DNA of 64,000 nucleotides from Clostridium lundense DSM 17049 (GCF_000619945.1 NZ_JHVC01000002.1:124001-188000), one strand, 5' to 3'; shown: positions 17,487-27,759, counted from the stretch's first letter. Notes: generated from the letters alone by a model not told the origin. Numbers and translations are program-made.

Positions 17487-19997
17487 ATGAGACTTTTTGA
17501 AAAAATTTTTGGAACATATAGCGATAGAGAAGTAAAAAGAATAGTGCCATTAGTAGATAAAATAGATTCATTAGATTCAAAAATGCAGGCCTTAACAGAT
17601 GAGCAGTTAAGAGCAAAAACTGATGAATTTAAGGAAAGATTAGAAAAAGGTGAAACCTTAGATGATATATTAGTAGAGGCTTTTGCTGTTGTTAGGGAAG
17701 CTGGAGATAGAACATTAGGTCTTAAACACTTCAGAGAACAGCTTATGGGTGGTATAGTTCTTCACCAAGGAAGAATTGCGGAGATGAAGACTGGTGAAGG
17801 TAAGACATTAGTGGCTACCGCACCAGCATATTTAAACGCCCTTGCAGGAAAAGGCGTTCACATAGTTACAGTTAATGATTATCTTGCAAAAAGAGATAAA
17901 GAAATTATGGCTCCTTTATATGAGTTTTTAGGATTAACTGTAGGAGTTATACTTCATGATTTAGAGCAAGCTGAGAGACAGGAAGCTTATAATTGCGATA
18001 TTACCTATGGAACAAATAGTGAATTTGGATTTGATTACTTAAGAGATAACATGGTTATTTATAAAGAAGAAAAAGTACAAAGAGATCTTAACTTCGCTAT
18101 AGTAGACGAAGTTGACTCTATTTTAATAGATGAAGCAAGAACTCCCCTTATAATATCAGGTCAAGGAGAAAAATCTACTGAATTTTATAAAGTAGCAGAT
18201 TACTTTGCAAAATCATTAAATAAAGATAAAGATTTTACTGTAGATGAAAAGGCTAATTCAGTAATACTTACAGATGAGGGTGTAGATAAAGCAGAAGCTT
18301 ATTTCAAATTAGAAAATTACGCAGATCCAGAAAACATGGAAATTCAACATCATGTTGTTCAGGCGTTAAAAGCTAATTATATGATGAAAATGGATAAAGA
18401 CTATATAGTAAGAGACGGCGAAGTAATGATAGTAGATGAATTTACTGGAAGGGTTATGGAAGGAAGAAGATATAGTGATGGTCTTCATCAAGCCATAGAA
18501 GCTAAAGAAGGAGTAAAAGTAGAAAGAGAATCAAAAACTTTAGCAACTATAACATACCAGAATTACTTTAGAATGTTTAAAAAATTATCTGGTATGACAG
18601 GTACTGCCCAAACTGAAGAAGGTGAATTTAGACAAATATATGGTCTTGACGTAATAGTAGTTCCAACACATAAGCCAGTTGTAAGAATAGACCAGCCAGA
18701 TTTAGTTTATAAGACTGCTAAAGGAAAGTTTAAGGCTATAGTTGATGAAATAGTAGAAACTAATAAGAAAGGTCAGCCTATACTTGTTGGTACAGTAAGT
18801 ATAGAGAAATCAGAATTACTTTCAGAAATGCTTAAAAAGAGAGGAATTCGTCATCAAGTTCTTAATGCTAAATATCATGAAAAAGAAGCAGAAATAGTAT
18901 CTCATGCTGGTGAATATGCTATGGTAACTATTGCTACGAATATGGCAGGACGTGGTACTGATATTAAGCTAGGAGAAGGCGTAGTAGAAGCAGGTGGACT
19001 TAAGATAATCGGTACAGAAAGACATGAATCAAGAAGAATTGACAATCAGCTAAGAGGACGTTCTGGTCGTCAAGGAGATCCTGGTGAATCAAGATTCTAT
19101 GTATCTTTAGAAGATGATCTAATGAGAATATTTGGTTCTGATAAGCTAAAGGGCATAGTTGAAAAATTAGGCCTTGAAGATGATGAAGCTATAGAAAGTA
19201 AGATGGTAAGTGGTGCTATAGAAAATGCACAGAAGAAGGTAGAAGGAAATAACTTTGATATAAGAAAAACATTAATACAATATGATGATGTTATAAATAA
19301 GCAAAGAGAAATAATTTACAAACAGAGATCCGAAGTTCTTGAAGGAAGAGATTTAAAAGATCAAGTTCAAGAAATGGTGAAAGATGTGGTTTATTCAGCA
19401 GTAGATTCACACATTTCTGGAGTGGAAGAAGAATTTGAAAATGAATTAGGAAATTTAGTTCATTACTTAGAAGATATATATCTTCCAAAGGATTATGTAA
19501 ATGTTGATGATTTAGCTAAACTATCAAATGATGAAATAAAAGAGAAACTATATACAATAGCTTTCAATATGTATGAGGAAAAAGAAGAAGAATTTGGTCC
19601 TGAACAGATGAGAGAAATTGAAAGAGTAATTCTTTTAAGAGTTGTTGATACAAAATGGATGGATCATATAGATGATATGGATCATTTAAAACAAGGTATT
19701 GGTCTTAGAGCATATAAACAACAGGATCCAGTTCAAGCTTACCAATTTGAAGGAAGCCAAATGTTCGATGAAATGATCTATAATATAAGAGTAGAAACTA
19801 TTAAGTACCTTTTCCATGTTCAGATACAAAGAGCACCAGAAAGAGAAAGAGTAGCTAAAGAAACTGCTACAAATTATGATGGTGATGGTTCAGTTAAAAA
19901 GGAACCTGTAAGAAAAGAAAATAAAGTGGGAAGAAATGATCTTTGTCCATGTGGAAGCGGTAAAAAATATAAAAATTGTTGTGGAAGAGAAGCATAA
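17487..19997 (+). CDS. secA: Preprotein translocase ATPase SecA
   Basis: SecA drives proteins through SecYEG. The 836 residues are normal for the family. Walker A (TGEGKT) is at residues 102-107, Walker B is VDEVDSILIDEARTPLIISG, and the second motor domain has TIATNMAGRGTDI and GRSGRQGDPG. The C-terminus has the zinc-binding SEC-C motif (CPCGSGKKYKNCC), used for SecB or ribosome contact in other bacteria. It is followed 16 bases later by prfB, a pairing also known in Bacillus. Confidence 0.98.
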   Translation: MRLFEKIFGTYSDREVKRIVPLVDKIDSLDSKMQALTDEQLRAKTDEFKERLEKGETLDDILVEAFAVVREAGDRTLGLKHFREQLMGGIVLHQGRIAEMKTGEGKTLVATAPAYLNALAGKGVHIVTVNDYLAKRDKEIMAPLYEFLGLTVGVILHDLEQAERQEAYNCDITYGTNSEFGFDYLRDNMVIYKEEKVQRDLNFAIVDEVDSILIDEARTPLIISGQGEKSTEFYKVADYFAKSLNKDKDFTVDEKANSVILTDEGVDKAEAYFKLENYADPENMEIQHHVVQALKANYMMKMDKDYIVRDGEVMIVDEFTGRVMEGRRYSDGLHQAIEAKEGVKVERESKTLATITYQNYFRMFKKLSGMTGTAQTEEGEFRQIYGLDVIVVPTHKPVVRIDQPDLVYKTAKGKFKAIVDEIVETNKKGQPILVGTVSIEKSELLSEMLKKRGIRHQVLNAKYHEKEAEIVSHAGEYAMVTIATNMAGRGTDIKLGEGVVEAGGLKIIGTERHESRRIDNQLRGRSGRQGDPGESRFYVSLEDDLMRIFGSDKLKGIVEKLGLEDDEAIESKMVSGAIENAQKKVEGNNFDIRKTLIQYDDVINKQREIIYKQRSEVLEGRDLKDQVQEMVKDVVYSAVDSHISGVEEEFENELGNLVHYLEDIYLPKDYVNVDDLAKLSNDEIKEKLYTIAFNMYEEKEEEFGPEQMREIERVILLRVVDTKWMDHIDDMDHLKQGIGLRAYKQQDPVQAYQFEGSQMFDEMIYNIRVETIKYLFHVQIQRAPERERVAKETATNYDGDGSVKKEPVRKENKVGRNDLCPCGSGKKYKNCCGREA

Positions 19998-20013
19998 TAG
20001 GAGTTGATATAAA

Positions 20014-21121
20014 GTGTTATTGGAGTTAGAAGAGGCTTTAGGCCAGTTAAACTCAATGGAAGTTACACTTAAAGAGATTGGTGATTCACTTTGACTTAGT
20101 TTCCTTAAACTATAGAGTGGAAGAGCTGCAAAATAAGATGCAGGAGCCTAATTTTTGGAGTGACCTAAAAAAGGCTCAAGAAGTAACTCAAGAGGAAAAG
20201 TTTTTAAAGGAAAGATTAAGCAAATACAATAGCTTTTTAGGAAGAATAGAAGATGCCAAGGTTTTAATAGAGTTAATTAAGGAAGAGGAAGATAAATCTT
20301 CCTTAGTTGACTTATTAGGAGAAGTAAGTGACCTACAAAATACTGTAGAAGCTTTTAGAGTAGAGGTCTTATTATCAGGAGAATATGATAGAAATAATGT
20401 TATTATTACTTTACATGCTGGAGTTGGAGGCACAGACGCTCAAGACTGGACTGAAATGCTACTAAGAATGTATACAAGATGGGCAGAAAAAAAGGGATAT
20501 AAGGTAGAAACTATAGACCTACTTCCAGGAGATGAAGCGGGAATAAAAAGTGTTACTCTTAAAATTATTGGGGATTTTGCCTATGGATATCTGAAAGCTG
20601 AAAAGGGTATACACAGATTAGTAAGGATATCCCCGTTTAATGCTAATGGCAAAAGGCAAACTTCTTTTGCATCTCTTGAAATATTGCCTGAGCTTACAGA
20701 AAGTCAAGATATAGAAATCAGACCAGAGGATTTAAAAGTAGATACCTACAGAGCAAGTGGTGCAGGTGGACAGTATGTAAATAAAACGGAATCAGCTATT
20801 AGAATGACTCATATACCTACAGGAATAGTAGTTCAATGTCAAAATGAAAGAAGTCAGCATTCTAATAGGGAAACTGCTCTTAAAATGTTGAAATCAAAAT
20901 TAGTAGAATTGAAAGAAGCTGCGCATAAAGAGAAAATAGAGGATTTAACTGGAGAGCTAAAGGATATGGGTTGGGGAAGTCAAATACGTTCCTATGTATT
21001 CCATCCATATAATCTAGTTAAGGATCATAGGACTGGAGCAGAAACAAGTAATTTAGGTGCAGTTATGGATGGAGATATAGATTTATTTATAAATGAATAT
21101 CTTAAGCAAAAACAGCAGTAA
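20014..21121 (+). CDS. prfB: Peptide chain release factor 2 with programmed +1 frameshift
   Basis: RF2 ends translation at UGA and UAA. The first 26 codons run from GTG 20014 to CTT 20089, followed by an in-frame TGA (20092-20094). A +1 shift at CTT TGA C continues as D-L-V-S to the stop at 21121, giving 368 residues. With this numbering the SPF recognition motif falls at 206-208 and GGQ at 251-253, matching RF2 of Escherichia coli within one residue, which supports the GTG start. The internal Shine-Dalgarno-like element is only GGTGA (20080-20084). AGGAG precedes the start by 10 bases. Confidence 0.96.
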
Positions 21122-21127
21122 TATATC

Positions 21128-21162
21128 AAAAGGTGCTATATGTTAGCACCTTTTAATTTTTA
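21128..21162. terminator. Terminator after prfB, convergent
   Basis: An 11-bp stem (21128-21138 with 21144-21154) with loop TATGT, flanked by A and T runs. Confidence 0.85.
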
Positions 21163-22477
21163 AATGAAATAGAAGTAATATGGTTATTAAAGAAATAATA
21201 CAAAATGCCTTATAATATATAATTAGAGGGTTATTATCAAAAGCATATTTAATAATTTCTTTAGAGGCTATATTAAAGCACCTATCTATAGATTTAGTAC
21301 TTATAAAGGAAGCTTTGTCATTAGGTGTATGAATACGAGTTGAGTCGTTATCTATAAATGTTATTGCATCAATGCCAGCAGTTGTAAAAGCCTCATGATC
21401 ACTAGAATCCTGGAATAGATAATCAAAGTATATTTTTTCTTTAGCACACACAGAAGCAGCAGATTTTATAAGAGGAGAATTTTTAGAGTTATTTTCTCCG
21501 CCCATAATACACAATGGAATAGAATTATTAGTTCCTATCATGTCAAAATTAAAAACTTTACTATTCTGTAGTATTTTAAAGTTTTCTTTAACAAATTCAT
21601 TGGACCCTAAGCAACCAAATTCTTCCCCGTTGAAGGCTATAAAGATTATGTTTTTATCTGGTTTACCTATGGAGTTTAAGTATTTGCTCATCTCTATTAC
21701 AAAAGATATTCCAGATGCATTATCTAAAGCTCCTGGATATACTGTATTTTTCAAATCTGTACCTAAGTGATCAAAATGAGCCGATATTATAATAGGTGAT
21801 GAAGAAGTATCTTTTCCTGGAACAATACCTATTACATTATTAATATTTGTTTCTTTTACTGTAAAAGGTATATAGCAGTCAATTTTATATCCCTTATTTA
21901 TATAATTAATAATTTCTCCTTTTACATAACTAGTAAGCATTATACCCATATCTATTCTGCTGTTATGTGAGAAAGAGCTCCTAAACTCCAAATTATCATT
22001 TTCAGGGACAAAGAATGCAAAATTACCCTTGGAAGAGTTTACTGTAAAAAAGTTATCATCAAGAGATATGTTGTCTGCTTTATTAAAAGTTAATTTGTTC
22101 TTTCTAAAGTTTATCATATCTTCTTTATAGTCTTTTGAATAAATATATTCTTTTATTAACTCATTCTGCTTATTAATAACCTTTAGATAAGGTTTTTCAT
22201 TTAATTTTTCAGGATAAAATGTAGAAAAACTATGATAATAGTTTTCGTTGAAAGGATCAATTTTATTTTCCATAAATTTATTTTTGATAAAATTTGCTGC
22301 TTCTAAATTTTCTATAGATCCTGCTAACCTACCCTTTAATTCATCAGAGGATAAATATTCTATATTTTTTTTAACAGAATAACTATTAAAGGGTTTTATA
22401 TTCAAGAATAGGTTAAAACTAAAGTAAAATATTATAAGAAAAAGAGTTATAATATAGCTAAGAATTTTTTTAAACAT
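21143..22477 (-). CDS. Membrane-anchored M28-family aminopeptidase
   Basis: A 444-residue zinc peptidase. Residues about 2-25 are a hydrophobic anchor, so the catalytic part is outside the cell. The M28 ligands are visible in order: SAHFDHLG (His and Asp), GALDNASG (bridging Asp), NGEEFGCLGS (catalytic and metal Glu), NFDMIG (Asp) and DSSDHEAF (His). A PA-like insert probably lies between the anchor and the catalytic domain. The substrate is unknown. The ATG at 22477 follows AAGGAGA; an in-frame start 30 codons further upstream has no ribosome site. Confidence 0.88.
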   Translation of the reverse strand: MFKKILSYIITLFLIIFYFSFNLFLNIKPFNSYSVKKNIEYLSSDELKGRLAGSIENLEAANFIKNKFMENKIDPFNENYYHSFSTFYPEKLNEKPYLKVINKQNELIKEYIYSKDYKEDMINFRKNKLTFNKADNISLDDNFFTVNSSKGNFAFFVPENDNLEFRSSFSHNSRIDMGIMLTSYVKGEIINYINKGYKIDCYIPFTVKETNINNVIGIVPGKDTSSSPIIISAHFDHLGTDLKNTVYPGALDNASGISFVIEMSKYLNSIGKPDKNIIFIAFNGEEFGCLGSNEFVKENFKILQNSKVFNFDMIGTNNSIPLCIMGGENNSKNSPLIKSAASVCAKEKIYFDYLFQDSSDHEAFTTAGIDAITFIDNDSTRIHTPNDKASFISTKSIDRCFNIASKEIIKYAFDNNPLIIYYKAFCIISLITILLLFHLKIKRC

Positions 22478-22604
22478 TGGTATCTCCTTAATAAAATTAA
22501 TATCTTCTAAAAGATATATATTACATTGCAAAATAGTATATAACTGTTGTAAAATAATTTTGACCATAAGTTATTGGAAAAAAGTAAAAAAAATGGAGGA
22601 AAAT

Positions 22605-24770
22605 ATGAGAAGCATAGAGGAAAGATTAAGTAAAGAGTTAAATGTTAGTATAAATCAGGTGAAAAGCGTTATAGAATTATTAGATGGGGGTAATACTATT
22701 CCCTTTATTGCCAGATACAGAAAAGAAGTTACTGGTGGTTTAACAGATGTAACGTTAAGACAACTCTCAGAAAGACTTACATATTTAAGAAATTTGGATG
22801 AAAGAAAAGAAGATGTTATAAGAATTATAGAAGAACAAGGAAAGTTAACTGAAGACTTAAAAGAAAATATATTAAAGTGTGATACACTAACAGAGGTAGA
22901 GGATTTATATAGACCATTTAAACCTAAGAAAAGAACAAGAGCTACAATAGCAATAGAAAAGGGATTAAAGCCATTAGCAGATTTAATACTAGAAGGAAGT
23001 TTTAAAGGCAATATTGAGGAAAAAGCTTCCCAATATATTGATGAAGAAAAAGGAGTTACTACAGTAAAGGATGCTTTAGAAGGAGCACAGGACATAATAA
23101 GTGAGATTATATCTGATGAGGCAGAGTATAGAAAATGGATTAGAAATTTTGTAAATAAGGAAGGAATAATTCAAACCAGCGGGGAAAGTAAAGAACCAAC
23201 TCCATATGAAATGTATTATACTTATAGTGAGGCTTTGAAAAGTATACCTTCTCATAGAATACTTGCTATAAATAGAGGAGAAAAAGAGAAAATACTATCT
23301 GTTAAAATTCTAGCAGATAATGATAGAATAATAGACTATTTAAGAGGGAAAGTATTGAAGGGAAATACAGTAACAGATACATATTTGGAAAACAGCATAG
23401 CAGATTCTTTAAAGAGACTTATATATCCATCTATAGAAAGAGAAATTAGATCTGAATTAACTGATAGAGCGGAAGAAGGAGCAATTGAGATATTCATGGC
23501 TAATTTAAAGGCTCTTCTTATGCAATCACCAATAAAAGGAAAGGTAGTTTTAGGCTATGACCCAGGTTTTAGAACCGGCTGTAAAATAGCTGTTTTAGAT
23601 GATACAGGTAAGCTTTTGGATATAGCTACAGTTTATGCTACTGCTCCGCAAAATGATGTAGGAGGTTCAATTAAAAAACTTAAAGAATTAGTATACAGAT
23701 ATGATGTGGATGTAATTTCTTTGGGAAATGGAACAGCTAGTAGAGAGTCAGAAGAAGTTATAGAAAAACTTATAAAAGAAGTAAAAGAAGAGAAGGGAAA
23801 GGATCTATATTATGTAATAGTATCTGAAGCTGGCGCTTCTGTATATTCGGCTTCTGAATTAGCAGTAAAAGAGTATCCTGATATAGATGTATCAATAAGA
23901 GGAGCAATATCAATAGGAAGAAGATTACAAGACCCTTTAGCAGAGCTTGTAAAAATTGATCCTAAATCTATAGGAGTAGGACAGTATCAGCATGATGTAG
24001 CTCCTAAGAAATTAGATGAGTCTTTAAAGGGAGTAGTTGAAGATTGCGTTAATAATGTGGGAGTGGATCTAAATATAGCTACACCTTCTTTATTATCATA
24101 TATTTCAGGTGTGAATTCATCTATAGCACAGAATATAGTAAGTTACAGAGAAGAAAATGGAAAGTTTAAAAGTAGAAAAGAACTTCTTAAAGTTAAAAGA
24201 TTAGGAGCAAAGGCTTTTGAACAATGTGCAGGATTTTTAAGAGTAATGGAAAGTGGCGAATTTTTAGACAATACATCAGTGCATCCAGAATCCTATGATG
24301 CAGCTAAAAAACTATTGAATATTTTGGGATATAATATGGAAGATCTAAAAAATAGTAGATTGGATGACATAGATAAAAGAGTTCAACAAATGGAAGTAAA
24401 TAGCTTAGCGGAAAAGTTGAATATAGGAGTACCAACTTTAAATGATATAATAAAAGAATTAAAGAAGCCAGGAAGAGACCCAAGAGAAGAACTGCCAAAG
24501 CCAATATTTAAAACAGGGGTTGTGGATATAAATCAGCTTAAACCTGGTATGGTACTAATGGGGACTGTGAGAAATGTAGCTGATTTTGGAGCTTTTGTTG
24601 ATATAGGAGTACATCAAGATGGTTTAGTACACATAAGTCAGCTTGCAGATAAATTTGTAAAGCATCCATTAGACGTAGTTAAGGTAGGAGATGTAGTGCA
24701 AGTAACAGTTTTAGAAGTTGATGAAAAAAGAAAAAGAATAGCATTAAGCATGAAAGAAAATGAGAAGTGA
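22605..24770 (+). CDS. tex: Tex-family RNA-binding protein
   Basis: Tex is a conserved S1-domain protein linked to transcription and RNA surveillance. The 721 residues show the N-terminal Tex region (DGGNTIPFIARYRKEVTGGL), a YqgF/RNase H-like domain beginning VVLGYDPGFRTGCKIAVLD, a helix-hairpin-helix region (NIVSYREENGKFKSRKEL), and a C-terminal S1 domain (PGMVLMGTVRNVADFGAFVD). The start ATG at 22605 lies five bases after GGAGG; an earlier in-frame start at 22560 would run through that ribosome site. It is divergent from the peptidase gene. Confidence 0.95.
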   Translation: MRSIEERLSKELNVSINQVKSVIELLDGGNTIPFIARYRKEVTGGLTDVTLRQLSERLTYLRNLDERKEDVIRIIEEQGKLTEDLKENILKCDTLTEVEDLYRPFKPKKRTRATIAIEKGLKPLADLILEGSFKGNIEEKASQYIDEEKGVTTVKDALEGAQDIISEIISDEAEYRKWIRNFVNKEGIIQTSGESKEPTPYEMYYTYSEALKSIPSHRILAINRGEKEKILSVKILADNDRIIDYLRGKVLKGNTVTDTYLENSIADSLKRLIYPSIEREIRSELTDRAEEGAIEIFMANLKALLMQSPIKGKVVLGYDPGFRTGCKIAVLDDTGKLLDIATVYATAPQNDVGGSIKKLKELVYRYDVDVISLGNGTASRESEEVIEKLIKEVKEEKGKDLYYVIVSEAGASVYSASELAVKEYPDIDVSIRGAISIGRRLQDPLAELVKIDPKSIGVGQYQHDVAPKKLDESLKGVVEDCVNNVGVDLNIATPSLLSYISGVNSSIAQNIVSYREENGKFKSRKELLKVKRLGAKAFEQCAGFLRVMESGEFLDNTSVHPESYDAAKKLLNILGYNMEDLKNSRLDDIDKRVQQMEVNSLAEKLNIGVPTLNDIIKELKKPGRDPREELPKPIFKTGVVDINQLKPGMVLMGTVRNVADFGAFVDIGVHQDGLVHISQLADKFVKHPLDVVKVGDVVQVTVLEVDEKRKRIALSMKENEK

Positions 24771-24801
24771 AAATTAACTAATAATTACTTTTAGAGAACT
24801 A

Positions 24802-24830
24802 TTGAATTTTAAATAAAAATGTCATATAAT
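24802..24830 (+). promoter_or_regulatory. Promoter of the FMN riboswitch
   Basis: TTGAAT (24802-24807) and TATAAT (24825-24830) with a 17-base spacer, about 34 bases before the aptamer. Confidence 0.7.
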
Positions 24831-24863
24831 AATGTTGTAATATAAATTAAATAATAAGAATAG

Positions 24864-24973
24864 TATCTTCAGGGCGGGGCGAAATTCCCCACCGGCGGTA
24901 TAGCCCGCGAGCCGAAAGGCATGATTCGGTGTAATTCCGAAGCCGACAGTAAAGTCTGGATGAGAGAAGGTAT
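24864..24973 (+). promoter_or_regulatory. FMN riboswitch (RFN element)
   Basis: The RFN consensus is clear: TATCTTCAGGGCGGGG, CCCCACCGGCGGTA, AGCCCGCGAGCC, GATTCGGTG and AGCCGACAGTAAAGTCTGGATGAGAGAAG in order. FMN binding should favour the downstream terminator and turn off ribU. Confidence 0.98.
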
Positions 24974-24994
24974 AATAGTAAGTATGTTTATTGT

Positions 24995-25024
24995 GCCCTG
25001 ACAATATTTTGTCAGGGCTTTTTA
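24995..25024 (+). terminator. FMN riboswitch terminator
   Basis: GCCCTGAC (24995-25002) pairs with GTCAGGGC (25011-25018), followed by a T-run. Confidence 0.93.
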
Positions 25025-25070
25025 TTATGCCTTACCTTAAGAAGATATAATAATTAGGAGGGTGAAATAA

Positions 25071-25691
25071 ATGAAAAATGTCCGATTAAGTAGATTGATT
25101 AAGGTGTCATTGCTCAGCGTTATTGGATTTTTGCTAATGTATATTGAGTTGCCATTACCTTTATTTCCAGAGTTTTTAAAAATAGATGTAAGTGATCTTC
25201 CAGCGTTAGTTGGTACATTTGCATTAGGACCTATTGAAGGGGTAGTAATTGAACTTATAAAAAATATACTTCATGGATTGTTTGCCACAAAAACTGCATT
25301 TGTAGGAGAACTTGCAAATTTCATAGTTGGATCAGCAATGATACTTACAGCAGGATTTGTATATAAAAATAAGAAAAATAAGAAGTCCGCAGTAGTTGGA
25401 CTAGCAATAGCTACTGTAGTTATGTCTATAGTTGCAGGAGTATGCAATTACTATATATTCTTACCATTATATGAAAAAGTACTTCATATACCATTAGCTG
25501 CTTTTGTTCAATTAGCACAAAAGGTTAATCCTGCAATTACAAATATAAATACTTTTATAATATGGTCTATCATACCATTCAATTTTATAAAAGGTATATT
25601 TGTATCAATTATAACAGCGGCCATTTATAAAAGTGTGTCACCAATACTTCATGAAGAGAGTGTTAATAAAGAGTTAGCTAAAAATAATTAA
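25071..25691 (+). CDS. ribU: Riboflavin ECF transporter substrate-binding subunit
   Basis: RibU is the membrane S-component that binds riboflavin and works with the shared ECF module (EcfA, EcfA', EcfT), which is not in this window. The 206 residues have about six hydrophobic segments and the S-component sequence PLFPEFLKIDVSDLPALVG near the N-terminus. The FMN riboswitch directly upstream strongly supports riboflavin as the substrate. The start follows GGAGGG. Confidence 0.95.
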   Translation: MKNVRLSRLIKVSLLSVIGFLLMYIELPLPLFPEFLKIDVSDLPALVGTFALGPIEGVVIELIKNILHGLFATKTAFVGELANFIVGSAMILTAGFVYKNKKNKKSAVVGLAIATVVMSIVAGVCNYYIFLPLYEKVLHIPLAAFVQLAQKVNPAITNINTFIIWSIIPFNFIKGIFVSIITAAIYKSVSPILHEESVNKELAKNN

Positions 25692-25808
25692 ATGTAACTT
25701 TAAATTCTAAATATATTAATTATATTTTAAATGTAAAGGCAAACTGCACTATGTAGTTTGCTTTAGTATTATGGAAATTTATACGATAACTAGGTAGGAG
25801 GTGATTTT

Positions 25809-27461
25809 ATGGCAGGAATATGGAACATAAATAACGTCTATAATCTTAATTCGAAAAGAATTACAAATACATTATCTTTTCAACTAGGAGAGGTATTCTT
25901 AGCAAGACTAGTAAGCTTGGATGAAGCAAGTGAAGAAGTATTATTGAGATTAATGGACGGATGGCAATTTTCTGCTAAGTTAAAAAATCCCCTGGAGTTT
26001 CTACCATCAGGTCTTATTAAATTTCAGGTTGATGGCTTTGAAGAAGGAAAGCTACAATTAGTCATTGTTAACGATAAAAATTCCGAAGAAAAATCACAGC
26101 AAAATTCAATAGAAAATATACTAAAAAATGAAAATATAAAGGTGAACAAAGATGAATATTCTGTATTAGAAAAAATGGTTAAGCATAATATTCAGCTTAC
26201 AAAGGAAAATATATCTGAAGTAAAAACATTATTAAATTTTATGAACAAAGTCTCTAAGGGACCATCAGAAGAGGAGAATTTCATACAAAAGTACATGGAA
26301 AGTAGGGGGATAAATTTAGATTCTCTAGAGGGAAAAAAGGCAGAAGGTGTTTTAAAGGGATTTTTCTCAGAGCTGAAAAAATTAGATGAAGATAGTATTT
26401 TAACTTTATTAGAAAACAATTTAGATTTAACTGAAGATACTATAAAAAGTTTTAATAAGGTTTTTAAGGAACCTATGTCTGTATATAAAAGTTTGCAAAA
26501 TATAAAAGAATTTATAAATACAGATAAGAATGAAAACATGAAGAATAAGGATGTAACTATAGAAAATAATGTGTCAGAGAATACTATCGTGGATGATAAT
26601 GAAGTTTCTCAGAAAGAAGTTTCTCAGAAATTAGATAATAAAGATAATGGATCACAGAAGAGTTATTCTATTGAGGCAAAGAAGGAGACTTTAGAAGGAT
26701 TATTAAAAGAAAAGGTTGTAGAAAGTAATGGGAACAAAGAAGTAAATAATAGAGAAGAATTAACTTTAAAAAATACTGAAGAAAATGTAGAAGGTAAATT
26801 ACAAGATAAAAATGCATCAAAGCAGAATGCTGATATAGAAAATAATAATGTTCAAAAGAATAGTACATTAGTGAAAAAAGAAGTAATAATAAAAGATAGC
26901 ATTGCAAATTTTTCTGATAAGGTAAAAGGAGAGATAAATTCTAAGATAGAAGATATGAAAAATATTATCAAAACAGTAATAGAAAGAAAAGATGATACAA
27001 ACGGTGAAACATATGATAAGATAATCCAGTTTGTAAAACAGGAGAGTAATAATTTTAAGGTATTTAATACAGTATCTAATCAATATTATTATATGGATAT
27101 ACCTGTAGATGTAAATAAAGGGGAATATGAGTGTAAACTAATAATAAAGGATGAAAGAAAAAAAGGAAAAAAGATAGATAGTAAAAATGTTAAAATTGCT
27201 ACCTCAGTGAAAACAATTAATATGGGAGTAGTGGATGCATTTATTTCAGTAAATAATAGTAATATGAATATAGACATAAAATGTAATGAGTGTTGGATAA
27301 AAGTTTTGGATAGTGGAAAAGATAGAGTATTGAATGCACTCAACAATACAGGGTATAATGTATATGTGAAAGTGGAAGAAAAGAAGGAAGAATTGGACTT
27401 AATTAGCTGTAGGGAATTCTTTGATGATAATAATATGGGTGCTATTAATATAAAAGTATAA
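25809..27461 (+). CDS. FliK-like / YlqG-type protein
   Basis: A 550-residue hydrophilic protein. Residues about 1-85 form a small compact domain, about 250-370 are a low-complexity Glu/Asn/Lys-rich linker, and the last 140 residues (YYYMDIPVDVNKGEYECKL, then INMGVVDAFISVNNSNMNI) resemble the C-terminal domain of FliK hook-length proteins. The next gene encodes an FlhB C-terminal-like protein, and the pair corresponds to ylqG-ylqH of Bacillus. No other flagellar gene is near. The start follows AGGAGGTG. The FliK link is inference from fold pattern and context. Confidence 0.6.
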   Translation: MAGIWNINNVYNLNSKRITNTLSFQLGEVFLARLVSLDEASEEVLLRLMDGWQFSAKLKNPLEFLPSGLIKFQVDGFEEGKLQLVIVNDKNSEEKSQQNSIENILKNENIKVNKDEYSVLEKMVKHNIQLTKENISEVKTLLNFMNKVSKGPSEEENFIQKYMESRGINLDSLEGKKAEGVLKGFFSELKKLDEDSILTLLENNLDLTEDTIKSFNKVFKEPMSVYKSLQNIKEFINTDKNENMKNKDVTIENNVSENTIVDDNEVSQKEVSQKLDNKDNGSQKSYSIEAKKETLEGLLKEKVVESNGNKEVNNREELTLKNTEENVEGKLQDKNASKQNADIENNNVQKNSTLVKKEVIIKDSIANFSDKVKGEINSKIEDMKNIIKTVIERKDDTNGETYDKIIQFVKQESNNFKVFNTVSNQYYYMDIPVDVNKGEYECKLIIKDERKKGKKIDSKNVKIATSVKTINMGVVDAFISVNNSNMNIDIKCNECWIKVLDSGKDRVLNALNNTGYNVYVKVEEKKEELDLISCREFFDDNNMGAINIKV

Positions 27462-27491
27462 TGGCCTTCCTAAAAATTGGGGGAAATATTT

Positions 27492-27755
27492 ATGAAAAAG
27501 AAAAAAGCAGCAGCATTAACATATGAAAAAGGGTATGACGTTCCTGTGGTTACAGCAGCTGGAATGGGATATATTGCAGACAAAATAATAGAAAAGGCTG
27601 AAGACAATAATGTGCCTATAGTTTGTGATGAGGAACTAGCTAGTTTGCTTACCAGTGTAGATGTAGGTAATGAAATACCCTATGATTTATATGATGCTGT
27701 AGCAAAAGTCATAGCTTATGTGATGGATGTAGATGAACTTATAGACAGAGGGTGA
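27492..27755 (+). CDS. FlhB C-terminal-like protein (YlqH type)
   Basis: An 87-residue soluble protein matching the cytoplasmic domain of FlhB/YscU type III export switch proteins (AALTYEKGYDVPVVTAAGMG, ENNVPIV-like segment, VGNEIPYDLYDAVAKVIAYV). It lacks the membrane part and the NPTH autocleavage site, so it cannot act as a standard export gate. The ATG at 27492 follows GGGGGAA; an in-frame TTG lies 15 bases upstream. It is four bases from the next gene. The role of the FliK-like/FlhB-like pair is unknown. Confidence 0.85.
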   Translation: MKKKKAAALTYEKGYDVPVVTAAGMGYIADKIIEKAEDNNVPIVCDEELASLLTSVDVGNEIPYDLYDAVAKVIAYVMDVDELIDRG

Positions 27756-27759
27756 ATAA

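Noticed and set aside
20078..20095. TTG at 20078 as an independent start of prfB
   Set aside because: Upstream codons in the other frame plus CTT TGA C give the classic RF2 frameshift and correct motif numbering.
27477..27491. TTG at 27477 as the start of the FlhB-like gene
   Set aside because: It overlaps the GGGGGAA ribosome site, which fits the ATG at 27492.
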